This document shows, piece after piece, positions 16,515 to 23,936 of a DNA stretch of 32,297 bases (its first letter is position 1; the number at the start of each line of letters is the position of its first letter). Both the position numbers and the translations under genes were made by a program. The notes beneath the pieces were generated by a model. It made no database searches, was not told the origin of the DNA, and saw nothing but the letters and a program-made list of their open reading frames with translations. The stretch is from CAZEFK01 sp964511405 (lineage in GTDB: Bacteria; Pseudomonadota; Alphaproteobacteria; Elsterales; Elsteraceae), in the NCBI GenBank assembly GCA_964511405.1, contig CAZEFK010000069.1, forward strand, positions 1 through 32,297, read 5' to 3'.

Positions 16515-16925
16515 ATGCCCTCCATCCACCGCGCACTGCCGTGGCTCGCGCTCCTGATGCTGGGCGCGGCCGTGATGCCGGCCGCCGCCCAGACCACGCA
16601 GGACCTCGCGCGCCGCTGGGCCGAGCAGAAGGCCCGCCAGGATGCGATCGACGAGCAGCACCGCCGCGCCATCGACCGCAGCTACTGGCAGAACGAGATG
16701 CTGCGCCAGCAGCAGCAACAGCAGCAGCGGCTCGATGATCTGGAGGCCCAGCGCCAGCAGCTTCTCAACGACCGGCTGCAGCAGGAGAACCAGCAGATTC
16801 CCTATGGGTACACGCCGCCTCCGGCCTATGTCGTGCCCGGCTATGCGCCGCCGCCGACCTGCCTGCAATATGCGCAGGCCTATGACGCGGCTGGCCGGCC
16901 GCTCGGCTTGGTGTGCGTGCGCTGA
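16515..16925 (+). CDS. Small secreted Gln-rich coiled-coil protein
   Basis: A 136-aa protein of unknown function. An N-terminal signal peptide (HRALPWLALLMLGAAVMPAAAQ, cut after about residue 26) is followed by a charged helix and a run of seven Gln (residues 65-71) in a predicted coiled coil with DDLEAQRQQLLNDRLQQENQ. A Pro/Tyr-rich stretch (YGYTPPPAYVVPGYAPPPTC) leads to a short C-terminal part with two Cys (TCLQYAQAYDAAGRP, LVCVR) that could form a disulphide in the periplasm. It is probably real because the signal peptide is well formed and the coding frame keeps its base bias. It is convergent with the DctP gene (17 nt between stops). Confidence 0.75.
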   Translation: MPSIHRALPWLALLMLGAAVMPAAAQTTQDLARRWAEQKARQDAIDEQHRRAIDRSYWQNEMLRQQQQQQQRLDDLEAQRQQLLNDRLQQENQQIPYGYTPPPAYVVPGYAPPPTCLQYAQAYDAAGRPLGLVCVR

Positions 16926-16942
16926 GCGGCGGCGACTAAGAC

Positions 16943-18028
16943 CTAAGGCTGGGGTTGGGGCTCCGGCGTCGCCGGGGCGAGGGGCGGCGACGGGGCCAGC
17001 ACCGGCGCGGTCGGCGGCAGCTGCACGATTTGGGCGGCATCGGGTCCGGCGCGCGCCTGCCACTCCTCGGTCATGGTCTGGGCGATGTCCTGGACGCGCG
17101 CCGCCAGCGCCGGGCTGGTCGGCAGCACGGGCATGCCGTTGCGCGCCAGCGCCTTCAGCGCGTCGTCGCGGGCCTTCTGGCTGAGCGCCCAGCCGCGGGT
17201 CTCGGCGCGCGCGGCGGTGTCGCGCACTGCCGCCTGCAGGTCGTCGGGCAGCCGGCGGAACAGCCGGTCGTTGATGATCACCGCATTGCGCGGCTGGTAG
17301 ACCCGGATGTCGTAGAAGGTGCGGGCATAGGTCCAGGCCTTGGTGTCGACGGCGCTGAGCGGCGACGCGAGCGCCGCGTCCAAGGTGCCGTTGCCGAACG
17401 CCTGCGGCACCTCGGCCTGCTGGACCTGGGTGGGGGCTGCGCCCAGGAGGTCGGCCAGGCGCTGCAGCAGGGCCGTCGGCGCGCGCAGCTTGAGGCCCTG
17501 GAAATCCTGCGGCCGTTCGAGCCGGACGGTCGAGATCATCCCGACCGCCGGCCAGGGCACCGAGAACAGCAGCCGCGCATTGGTCCGCTGGAAATGCTGC
17601 TCGAGCACCGGCTTCTGCGCCTGGTAGAGCCGCCAGGCGGCATCGTCGCCGACGGCCAGGAACGGGATGCCGTCGGCCTGCAGGATCGGATCGTCGTCGC
17701 CATAGGCCAGCAGCTGGAACTCGCCCAGCGCGACCTGACCGTTCTCCACCGCCCGGCGGATCTCCGGCATCTTGTAGGTCGAGCCGGCCGAGTGGATGGT
17801 GATATCGATGCGTCCGCCCGTGGCCTTGCGCAGTTCGTCGGCGAACCAGCGGATGTTCTGGGTGTGGAAGTTGGAGTCGGAATAGGGGGTGGGCATGTCC
17901 CACCGCTCCTGGGCCGCGGCCGGCAGCCACGGCGCGACCAGCGCCGCCAGGATCGCCAGCACGGCAATTGCCCATCGCCCGCCGCCAAGGCCGTCCGCCC
18001 GCCGTGTCTGATCGTCCGCAATGCCCAT
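16943..18028 (-). CDS. TRAP transporter solute-binding protein, DctP family
   Basis: Periplasmic receptor of a tripartite ATP-independent transporter; it binds an organic acid and delivers it to a DctQM permease. 361 aa from the ATG at 18028 (AGGTTTGGGCAG upstream). A membrane-spanning signal sequence (WAIAVLAILAALVAPWLPAAAQ, about residues 20-40) is followed by the binding fold: TPYSDSNFHTQNIRWFADEL, GRIDITIHSAGSTYKMPEI, GQVALGEFQLLAYG and DFQGLKLRAP, which carries the family Arg that contacts the carboxylate (LKLRAP), then VYQPRNAVIINDRLF. The last 25 residues are an unusual Pro/Ala tail (PPTAPVLAPSPPLAPATPEP). No DctQ or DctM gene is nearby. A TAXI-family binding protein lies divergently next door. 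Confidence 0.9.
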   Translation of the reverse strand: MGIADDQTRRADGLGGGRWAIAVLAILAALVAPWLPAAAQERWDMPTPYSDSNFHTQNIRWFADELRKATGGRIDITIHSAGSTYKMPEIRRAVENGQVALGEFQLLAYGDDDPILQADGIPFLAVGDDAAWRLYQAQKPVLEQHFQRTNARLLFSVPWPAVGMISTVRLERPQDFQGLKLRAPTALLQRLADLLGAAPTQVQQAEVPQAFGNGTLDAALASPLSAVDTKAWTYARTFYDIRVYQPRNAVIINDRLFRRLPDDLQAAVRDTAARAETRGWALSQKARDDALKALARNGMPVLPTSPALAARVQDIAQTMTEEWQARAGPDAAQIVQLPPTAPVLAPSPPLAPATPEPQPQP

Positions 18029-18085
18029 CTGCCCAAACCTGCCGGATCGCGCCGCCGGAGAACCTGGCAGGTCCGACGGTTTACA

Positions 18086-18103
18086 AAGTGTGCTAAGTGT
18101 CCT
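18086..18103 (+). repeat. Tandem 9-bp repeat in the divergent binding-protein intergenic region
   Basis: AAGTGTGCT is followed directly by AAGTGTCCT (one mismatch). It lies in the 224-nt gap (18029-18252) between the two TRAP binding-protein genes, in an AT-richer patch (TTTACAAAGTG). It could be an operator or promoter-adjacent site for one or both genes; otherwise this gap shows nothing clear. Confidence 0.35.
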
Positions 18104-18252
18104 CGTCGACCGGTGCTTTGCAAGCCGCTCGGAACGCCGGCCCTGCTGGCGGGCGGCGAAGTGGCGCAGACGATGGGCGTGCTTGCCCGGCCGGAGCCGC
18201 GACCGTATCGTCCGGCCCTGTCCGTGGCGAAAGCTGTGACCAAGGAGTGGCC

Positions 18253-19320
18253 GTGGCCGCGGCGACCGGAGCGCTGGCCCCCCGCGTGACCCCCGGTGCG
18301 TCGACCGCGGGCCGCCTGGCCTGCGCCCTTGCGGTAGCCCTGATTGCCGCCGTCGCCTCGCCAGGCCTCGCCCAAACGCCGCCATCGCGCGACGTGTTCC
18401 GGATCGCGACCGGCGGGGTCGACAGCCCGTCCTTTGCCGTCGGCGGCCTGATCGCCAGCAGCCTCAGCAATCCCCCCGGCGGCCTGCCGTGCGACCGCGG
18501 CGGCTCCTGCGGCGTGCCCGGCCTGGTCGCCGTCGCCCAGGCGCTCGGCAGCCGCGCCGAAGCCGTCGACGCGGTCGCCAAGGGCCGGATCGATGCGGCG
18601 CTGGCACCGTCCGCCGTCGCCTTCGACGTCTGGAAGAAGGGCGGGGCCGGCGACAAGCTGCGGACCATCGGGACGATCTATCTTGAAGATCTGACCGTCC
18701 TGGTCCGCCGCGATGCCCCGATCGCCGACCTCCCCGACCTCAAGCACGGGGTCAGCGCCGTTGGTGTCCGCGACGGCAGCCCGGTCGGCTTCCTGCGCGA
18801 TCTCACCCGGATGCTCGGCATCGATGCGGTCGGCGTCACCAGCTTCCAGACCGTGGACGATGCCTTGAGCCAACTGACCGCGGGCCAGGCCGATGCGGCA
18901 ATCCTGTTGGCCACGGTCCCGGATCCGCAGCTGGTCGACCTGGTGCGCGCCAACCCGGTGCGGGTGGTGGCGCCGGCGCCCGAGACCCTCGATCGGCTGT
19001 TCGCCATGTTTCCGTTCCTGGTGCGGGCATCGCTGCCGGCCGGGAGCTATGGCAACCCCGACACGGCGGTCCTGGCGGCCATGCCCGTCCAGCTCTATGT
19101 CTCGGCCGACGCCGATGCGACCGAGGTCCAGGCCATCACGCGGGCGCTGTGGAACCCGGCCAGCCAGCGCCTGATGCGCGGCGGGCCGGTCGAGGCGCGC
19201 ACCGCCTCGGCGGCCGGGGCCGTGGTCGGGCTGACGGTGCCGCTGCATCCCGGCGCCCGGCGCTACTACGAGGACGCCAAGCTGCTGCCGGTCTCCGGCG
19301 ATCCCGCCGACGGCCGCTGA
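18253..19320 (+). CDS. TRAP transporter solute-binding protein, TAXI family
   Basis: 355-aa periplasmic binding protein of the TAXI type (TRAP-associated extracytoplasmic immunogenic). The GTG at 18253 is preceded by AAGGAG at 5 nt, which decides the start. A signal peptide (RLACALAVALIAAVASPGLAQ) ends at about residue 41. The mature part begins FRIATGGVDSPSFAVGGLIA, the family's T/G-G-rich N-terminus. It continues with CDRGGSCGVPGLVAVAQALG, DAVAKGRIDAALAPSAVAFD, a Cys pair nearby, and VVLTVPLHPGARRYYED-like features at the end (GLTVPLHPGARRYYE). TAXI proteins usually sit next to a fused DctQM permease, which is absent here. Ligand unknown; characterised TAXI proteins bind dicarboxylates or glutamate. 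It is convergent with the GST gene (15 nt). Confidence 0.88.
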   Translation: MAAATGALAPRVTPGASTAGRLACALAVALIAAVASPGLAQTPPSRDVFRIATGGVDSPSFAVGGLIASSLSNPPGGLPCDRGGSCGVPGLVAVAQALGSRAEAVDAVAKGRIDAALAPSAVAFDVWKKGGAGDKLRTIGTIYLEDLTVLVRRDAPIADLPDLKHGVSAVGVRDGSPVGFLRDLTRMLGIDAVGVTSFQTVDDALSQLTAGQADAAILLATVPDPQLVDLVRANPVRVVAPAPETLDRLFAMFPFLVRASLPAGSYGNPDTAVLAAMPVQLYVSADADATEVQAITRALWNPASQRLMRGGPVEARTASAAGAVVGLTVPLHPGARRYYEDAKLLPVSGDPADGR

Positions 19321-19335
19321 CCCTCGGCCTCAGGC

Positions 19336-19986
19336 TCACCCGATCTCGGGATGCACCCAGGGCTCGGCCTCGGCCGCCGCCTGCCAGGCCTGCATCGGCG
19401 GCTGCGCCAGCATCGCCGCCATGTAGTCGCGCGCCTCGTCGTCGATCAGCGGCTCGTAGGTGCGGAAGCGGAACACCACCGGTGCGTACATGGCGTCGGC
19501 GATGCAGAAATCGCCGAACAGGAACGGCTTGTGGCCGGCGAAACGGCGGCGGCAGCTGCGCCAGGACGCGGTCACCCGGTTGATCTCGGCCTGGGTGGCG
19601 GCGTTGATCGGCCGCCCCGGCTGGTGCTGCCGGATGTTCATGGGCAGGTGCTGGCGCAGATTGCGGAACCCGGCATGCATCTCGGCGCTGACCGCCCGCG
19701 CCAGCGCCCGCGCCGTCTCGTTGGCCGGCCACAGCCCGGCCGCCGGGGCGAGGTCCGCGCAATACTCGGCGATCGCCAGGCTGTCGCCGATCGCCAGGTC
19801 GCCATGGACCAGGCAGGGCACCTTGCCCGACGGCGAGTGGGCCAGGATCTCCTGGCGCGTGGTCGGCTGCCCCAGCGGCACCACCACCTCGTCGGCGTCA
19901 AGCCCGGCCTGACGCACGACCAACCAGGCGCGCAGCGACCAGCTGGAATAGTTCCGATTGCCGATATAGAGCGTGGCGTCGGCCAA
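19336..19986 (-). CDS. Glutathione S-transferase family protein
   Basis: Cytosolic GST-fold protein of 216 aa. The N-terminal thioredoxin-like domain starts LYIGNRNYSSWSLRAWLVVR; the NYSSWSLR stretch with its Ser residues is the glutathione-activating region of this subgroup. SGKVPCLVHGDLAIGDSLAIAEY carries the cis-Pro (VP) and the glutathione-binding E/D-S pair (GDS). The helical C-terminal domain contains FLFGDFCIADAMYAPVVFRF, the N-capping box of GST helix 6. No ATG is in a suitable place; a TTG at 19986, with GGGAGAGG six bases upstream, fits both alignment and spacing. The gene is single, and the lap gene starts divergently 118 nt away. Substrate unknown; detoxification or an isomerase role are both possible. 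Confidence 0.87.
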   Translation of the reverse strand: MADATLYIGNRNYSSWSLRAWLVVRQAGLDADEVVVPLGQPTTRQEILAHSPSGKVPCLVHGDLAIGDSLAIAEYCADLAPAAGLWPANETARALARAVSAEMHAGFRNLRQHLPMNIRQHQPGRPINAATQAEINRVTASWRSCRRRFAGHKPFLFGDFCIADAMYAPVVFRFRTYEPLIDDEARDYMAAMLAQPPMQAWQAAAEAEPWVHPEIG

Positions 19987-20104
19987 GGCGATCCTCTCCC
20001 GGGCACCGCCGCCGCTGGGCAGCCGCGGCGGGAGGCGGCATTGTAGAGGCCCGCCGCCGCGGTGCAATCGCCGCGGCGACCCCACTTGCCTCGGGATCGT
20101 GCCA

Positions 20105-21508
20105 GTGACCGCCTTGCGCCTTGTCGACTCCGCCGCGGACAGCCTGCCGCTCCACGCCGTTGCCGCCGACCGGTTTGCCGACTGGATCGGCCATCGCCCC
20201 GGCCTCGAGGCGCGCTGGGTCGAAGCCACCAAGTTCAAGCCCGACGCCGATGCCGTGCTGCTGCTGCCGACTGCGGACGGCGGCCTGGCCGGCGCCGCCG
20301 TCATCGTCGATCCCGGCACGCCGGGACCGCTGTGGGCCTATGCCGCGGCGGCTGATACGCTGCCTGTCGGCGCCTGGCGGCTGGCCGAGCCCCCGGCGCC
20401 GGCCGACGCCACCCGCGCCGCCCTGGCCTGGGCGCTCGCCGGCTACCGCTTCACCCGCTACAAGGCGCCCGCGGGTGGACTGGGCAAGGAGGTGGCGGCC
20501 GCCACGCTGGTCTGGCCCGAGGGCGCCGACCGCGGACTGGTCACGGCCACCGCCGAGGCGACGTTCCTCGCCCGCGATCTGATCAACACGCCGGCTGGCG
20601 ACCTCGGCCCGGCCGAGCTGGCGGCTGCGGCCCGATCGCTGGCCGGCCGCTTCGGCGCGAGCTGCAGCGTCATCGAGGGCGATGCGCTGCTGGCCGCCAG
20701 CTATCCCGCCGTCCATGCCGTGGGGCGCGCCAGCGCCAAGCCGCCGCAGCTGATCGACCTGCGCTGGGGCCGCGACGGCGACCCGCTGGTGACCCTGGTC
20801 GGCAAGGGCGTGTGCTTCGATTCCGGCGGCCTCGACCTCAAGCCGTCGGCCGGCATGAAGATGATGAAGAAGGACATGGGCGGGGCGGCGACCGTCCTGG
20901 CCCTGGCCTCGCTGGTGATGGCCCAGGGCCTGCGGGTGCGTCTGCGCGTGCTGGTGCCCGCGGTCGAGAACATGGTCGCGGGCAATGCCTTCCATCCGCT
21001 TGATGTGCTGGCCACGCGCAAGGGCAAGACCGTCGAGGTCGGCAACACCGACGCCGAAGGCCGCCTGATCCTGTGCGACGCCCTGGCCGAGGCCGACGCC
21101 GAGGCGCCGGCGCTGCTGATCGACTGCGCGACCCTGACCGGCGCCGCCCGGGTCGCCCTCGGGCCGGAGCTGCCGGTGATGTATGCGCGTCAGGACGACC
21201 TGGCCGACGAGCTGCTGCGGCTGGGCATGGCGGCCGGCGATCCCCTGTGGCGGCTGCCACTGTGGCCGGGCTACCGCCGGATGCTCGACAGCAAGGTTGC
21301 CGACATCTCGTCGACCGGCGACGCGCCGATGGCGGGCTCGATCACGGCGGCCCTGTTCCTGGCCGAGTTCGTCAAACCCGCCACGCCCTGGATCCATGTC
21401 GACATGTATGCCTGGAACGCGCGCAGCCGGCCGGGCCGGCCCGAGGGCGGCGAGCCCCAGGCGCTACGCGCGCTGGCGGCCCTGATCGCGGCGAGGGCCA
21501 AGGCTTAG
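20105..21508 (+). CDS. Leucyl aminopeptidase, M17 family
   Basis: Cytosolic two-metal aminopeptidase that removes N-terminal residues from peptides; also known as PepA/LAP family. 467 aa. An N-terminal variable domain is followed by the catalytic domain with VGKGVCFDSGGLDLKPSAGM (metal and substrate residues Lys234, Asp239, Lys246), KKDMGGAATVLAL and the family signature NTDAEGRL at 314-321 (Asp, Glu and catalytic Arg). STGDAPMAGSITAALFLAEF and WIHVDMYAW follow. Start: GTG at 20105 is preferred, with a weak GGGA 8 nt upstream; a GTG at 20099 is in frame too. The stop overlaps by 4 nt the stop of the deleted toxin gene on the other strand. All catalytic residues are present. Confidence 0.95.
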   Translation: MTALRLVDSAADSLPLHAVAADRFADWIGHRPGLEARWVEATKFKPDADAVLLLPTADGGLAGAAVIVDPGTPGPLWAYAAAADTLPVGAWRLAEPPAPADATRAALAWALAGYRFTRYKAPAGGLGKEVAAATLVWPEGADRGLVTATAEATFLARDLINTPAGDLGPAELAAAARSLAGRFGASCSVIEGDALLAASYPAVHAVGRASAKPPQLIDLRWGRDGDPLVTLVGKGVCFDSGGLDLKPSAGMKMMKKDMGGAATVLALASLVMAQGLRVRLRVLVPAVENMVAGNAFHPLDVLATRKGKTVEVGNTDAEGRLILCDALAEADAEAPALLIDCATLTGAARVALGPELPVMYARQDDLADELLRLGMAAGDPLWRLPLWPGYRRMLDSKVADISSTGDAPMAGSITAALFLAEFVKPATPWIHVDMYAWNARSRPGRPEGGEPQALRALAALIAARAKA

Positions 21509-21681
21509 AGCGGCATGGCGCGCAGCTTGGTCATCTTACCGATCGGAATCTCGTGCAGCGACGGCGCGGCGACCAACTTCGTGATTGCCTCGAGAAAGGC
21601 ATTGTGGCCGTAGGCGCTTATGAAACCGTGGAGTGTCTTCGCGAACACCGGGGCTGTGCAGTTGTCGAACATGACGTTCAC
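21505..21681 (-). pseudogene. VapC45-type PIN-like toxin with large in-frame internal deletion
   Basis: 58 codons from a GTG that overlaps the stop of the antitoxin gene (GTGA). The beginning, NVMFDNCTAPVFAKTLHGF, fits the N-terminus of PIN-like toxins of the VapC45 group, which start with a hydrophobic strand, the catalytic Asp in D-N, and a helix. The end, LVAAPSLHEIPIGKMTKLRA followed by MPL, fits the C-terminal strand and tail of that group. Members normally have about 130-150 residues, so the middle, with the other acidic residues, is missing, and the joined parts stay in frame. It should be inactive as a nuclease. Family placement is from memory of the pattern plus the partner gene. Confidence 0.65.
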
Positions 21682-22370
21682 GCTGCCGCCCGCCGCTCCA
21701 TCGTTGCCTCGAACTCCATGGCACGCTTGACCGAGGCACGGGGCACGCTATAGGCGCCTGCCGCGCGGTCTATCCCTTCGAGCTTGCCCGCCGCCGCCAG
21801 GACCGATGTCGGGACGCTGGTCTCGGCATCGATCGGCTGACCGAACGACCGGGCCGGGTCGACCACGATGTGCCCCTTCTTGCCCAGCGGCCACCACAGC
21901 GTCGGGGCGCCGCTACCGTCGAAGTCGACCGTCTTCAGCAGCGGCTCGATGACCTGACGGAACTCATATTGGCGCCGGAACAGATTCAGCAGCGTCTCGC
22001 GGCGTTCGCCCAGCTCGTCGGTTTCGACGACGCGCAGGAAGATGTCGAGCCCGTCGGTGCGGAAGCGGTCGGTCGACAAGGGGTGGTCGTCCCCGGTGAC
22101 CTCGCGCGCCAGCTGGATTGCAGCGCGCACCCGCCGCGGCGACACGCCTTCCTTGATGAACCGAGCGGCGACCCGCGCATCCATGAGGTCGCGAAATCCC
22201 AGATAGACGCGCCCGTCCTGCAGGTCGACCTGGGGCGCCCACAGCCGCTCGTAGCTGCGCGCGCCGATCCGGTGTCCGCGCAGCCAGCGGACCAGCTTGG
22301 CGCGCGGGACTTCGATCAGCCGGCCGGCTTCCGCAGCGGTGTAGAGGCCCAGGCCGACCAGATTGTCCAT
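21678..22370 (-). CDS. VapB45-type antitoxin / HTH and DUF433 regulator
   Basis: 230-aa DNA-binding antitoxin, larger than classic VapB. The ATG at 22370 has GGAGG 5 nt upstream. The first 60 residues (GLYTAAEAGRLIEVPRAKLV, RWLRGHRIG) form a MerR-like winged helix-turn-helix that reads operator DNA. The middle (DGRVYLGFRDLMDARVAARF, IKEGVSPRRVRAAI) is typical of this family, and the part near VIEPLLKTVDFDGSGAPTLW to ARSFGQPIDAETSVPTSVLA is a DUF433-like C-terminal segment ending VPRASVKRAMEFE. The same length and layout are known for VapB45 (Mycobacterium Rv2018), whose neighbour is a PIN-like toxin. Here the neighbour is an internally deleted toxin, so this protein may now be a solitary regulator. 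It appears intact. Confidence 0.8.
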   Translation of the reverse strand: MDNLVGLGLYTAAEAGRLIEVPRAKLVRWLRGHRIGARSYERLWAPQVDLQDGRVYLGFRDLMDARVAARFIKEGVSPRRVRAAIQLAREVTGDDHPLSTDRFRTDGLDIFLRVVETDELGERRETLLNLFRRQYEFRQVIEPLLKTVDFDGSGAPTLWWPLGKKGHIVVDPARSFGQPIDAETSVPTSVLAAAGKLEGIDRAAGAYSVPRASVKRAMEFEATMERRAAA

Positions 22371-22388
22371 GCATGCCTCCAGCGCTTG

Positions 22389-22418
22389 CATAGATTCATC
22401 GGGATCGGGCGCTGTCAA
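22389..22418 (-). promoter_or_regulatory. Putative promoter of the VapBC45-type operon
   Basis: On the minus strand a perfect -35 TTGACA (22413-22418) is followed after 18 nt by TCTATG (22389-22394), a weak -10. Transcription would start near 22382, just before the GGAGG and ATG of the antitoxin. The weak -10 is usual for self-repressed modules. Confidence 0.4.
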
Positions 22419-22535
22419 GGCGACCATCGGAGCATGGGCCGCCCCCCGCACCCGCAGATGCATACACGAAGCGTCAACTTCCCGGTGTCACCATCATGGC
22501 GTGCGGAATTCCCGCAACGGGGTGAAAGCCGAGCC

Positions 22536-22895
22536 ATGACCACCGGGGATGTCCTGAATGTGTGGCGCCGCGCCACCGTTGAAGGCGTGCGGCGCGAGAG
22601 CCCGGACCTGTCGGCGCGCCAGATGGCGCTGCTGCTGACGGTCTATCTCACGCCGCAACCGCACACGGTGCGCGGCTTGGCGGCGACCATGAACGTCTCC
22701 AAGCCGGTGATCAGCCGCGCGCTCGACCGGCTGGGCCGGCTGGGCCTGGTGCGCCGCAAGATCGACGCCAACGACCGTCGCAATGTCCTGGTCCAGCGCA
22801 CGGTCAAGGGGTCGGTCTACTTGTCGGAGTTCGGCGAGATCGTCCGCCAGGCGCTCGACGAGCTGCCCCCGGCGGCCCTTGAGCAGGTGGCTTGA
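22536..22895 (+). CDS. MarR-family transcriptional regulator
   Basis: 119-aa winged helix-turn-helix protein. DLSARQMALLLTVYL and LTPQPHTVRGLAATMNVSKP form the first helices and recognition helix, VISRALDRLGRLGLVRRKID the recognition helix end and start of the wing, and NDRRNVLVQRTVKGSVYLSE the beta wing with the family D-x-R (DRR) motif. The N-terminal dimerisation helix is short. MarR proteins usually bind palindromic operators next to their own gene and release DNA on binding an aromatic or oxidant ligand, or cysteine oxidation; the ligand is not seen here. It stands between the toxin-antitoxin remnant and the dehydrogenase gene, its stop only 4 nt from that of the convergent dehydrogenase. 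Confidence 0.85.
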   Translation: MTTGDVLNVWRRATVEGVRRESPDLSARQMALLLTVYLTPQPHTVRGLAATMNVSKPVISRALDRLGRLGLVRRKIDANDRRNVLVQRTVKGSVYLSEFGEIVRQALDELPPAALEQVA

Positions 22896-22899
22896 GGCG

Positions 22900-23826
22900 T
22901 CAGTATCGACGGTCTCGGTCGACCGGGTGCAGCGGCGGCAGACCGGCGCGGAAGCGCCTGATTTCCGCGGCGACCGATTGGGCGGCGGAGCGCGGGTCGC
23001 TGTAGGCGGCAACGTGGGGCGTCATGGTGACGCGCGGGTGACGCCAATAGGGATGGTCGGCCGGCAGCGGCTCGGCCGGGAACACGTCCAGCACCGCATG
23101 ACCGAGATGGCCGCTGTCGAGCGCGGCCAGCAGGTCGGCATCGACCACATGGCCGCCGCGCGCGACATTGACCAGGCTGGCGCCGGCCGGGAGCTGGGCC
23201 AGGATCCGGGCGTTGACGATGCCGCGGGTCTCCGCCGTCAGCGGCAGCAGCAGGATCAGGATCTCGGTGCGCGCCAGGAACGCCGGCAGACCCTCGGCAC
23301 CGGCATGGCAGACGATGCCGGGGATCGACTTCGGCGCGCGGCTCCAGCCCGCGACGTCGAAGCCGTGCTCGGCCAGCCGGCGCGCGGTGGCGGCGCCAAG
23401 CTCGCCGAGCCCCATCACCCCGACCCGCCGCTCGCGGGCGAAGGGCTGATCGAGCTGGACCCAGCGACCGGCCGCCTGCTGTGCCCGGTATTCGGGCAGC
23501 CGCCGATGCAGCGCCAGCACATGGGTCAGCACCGTCTCGACCATGGCCGCGGTCATGCCGGGATCGACCAAGCGGGTGAGCAGGGCCGGCGGCAGCGTCG
23601 GATCGGCCAGCAGGCCGTCGACTCCGGCCCACAGGCTGCACATCAGGCGCAGGCCGGGCAGGCCCGCCAGCGAGCCGGGTGGCGGCTTGGCGATCAGCGC
23701 GATGTCGATATCGGCGGGATCCCCGCGGTCGGGATGGACCCGGAAGGTCTCGTCGGGCAGGGCGGCGGCCAGGTGCGGCAGCCAGTCGTCGGGCGCTTCG
23801 GTGAGGGCGGCGAACAGGATGGCCAT
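22900..23826 (-). CDS. ghrA: Glyoxylate/hydroxypyruvate reductase A-like dehydrogenase
   Basis: NAD(P)H-dependent D-2-hydroxyacid dehydrogenase of 308 aa, closest in pattern to GhrA, which reduces glyoxylate and hydroxypyruvate. The Rossmann motif GVMGLGELG is at residues 136-144. The catalytic triad is present: Arg223 (NVARGGHVVD), Glu252 (FPAEPLP) and His271 (MTPHVAA). The N-terminal substrate part has LCSLWAGVDGLL-like residues (LMCSLWAGVDG, 61-71), typical for GhrA. The C-terminal end PLHPVDRDRRY is the family tail. AGGGGAC stands just before the ATG at 23826. It is convergent with marR and divergent from the third TPR-GT gene. Substrate specificity is inferred from family. Confidence 0.92.
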   Translation of the reverse strand: MAILFAALTEAPDDWLPHLAAALPDETFRVHPDRGDPADIDIALIAKPPPGSLAGLPGLRLMCSLWAGVDGLLADPTLPPALLTRLVDPGMTAAMVETVLTHVLALHRRLPEYRAQQAAGRWVQLDQPFARERRVGVMGLGELGAATARRLAEHGFDVAGWSRAPKSIPGIVCHAGAEGLPAFLARTEILILLLPLTAETRGIVNARILAQLPAGASLVNVARGGHVVDADLLAALDSGHLGHAVLDVFPAEPLPADHPYWRHPRVTMTPHVAAYSDPRSAAQSVAAEIRRFRAGLPPLHPVDRDRRY

Positions 23827-23859
23827 GTCCCCTGGTGCCCCGCCGATGCAGTGCCGTCA

Positions 23860-23874
23860 AGGCTCGTTGAGCCT
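23860..23874. repeat. Short palindrome between ghrA and TPR-GT copy C
   Basis: AGGCTC, GTT, GAGCCT form a perfect 6-bp inverted repeat with a 3-nt centre in the 110-nt divergent intergenic region. It might be an operator for one or both genes. No convincing -35/-10 pair was found around it. Confidence 0.35.
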
Positions 23875-23936
23875 ACGCCTGCGGCGCGATCGAGGGTATG
23901 GTCGGCGGCACGGGGCTAGGCGGGGCAAGGGTTGCC

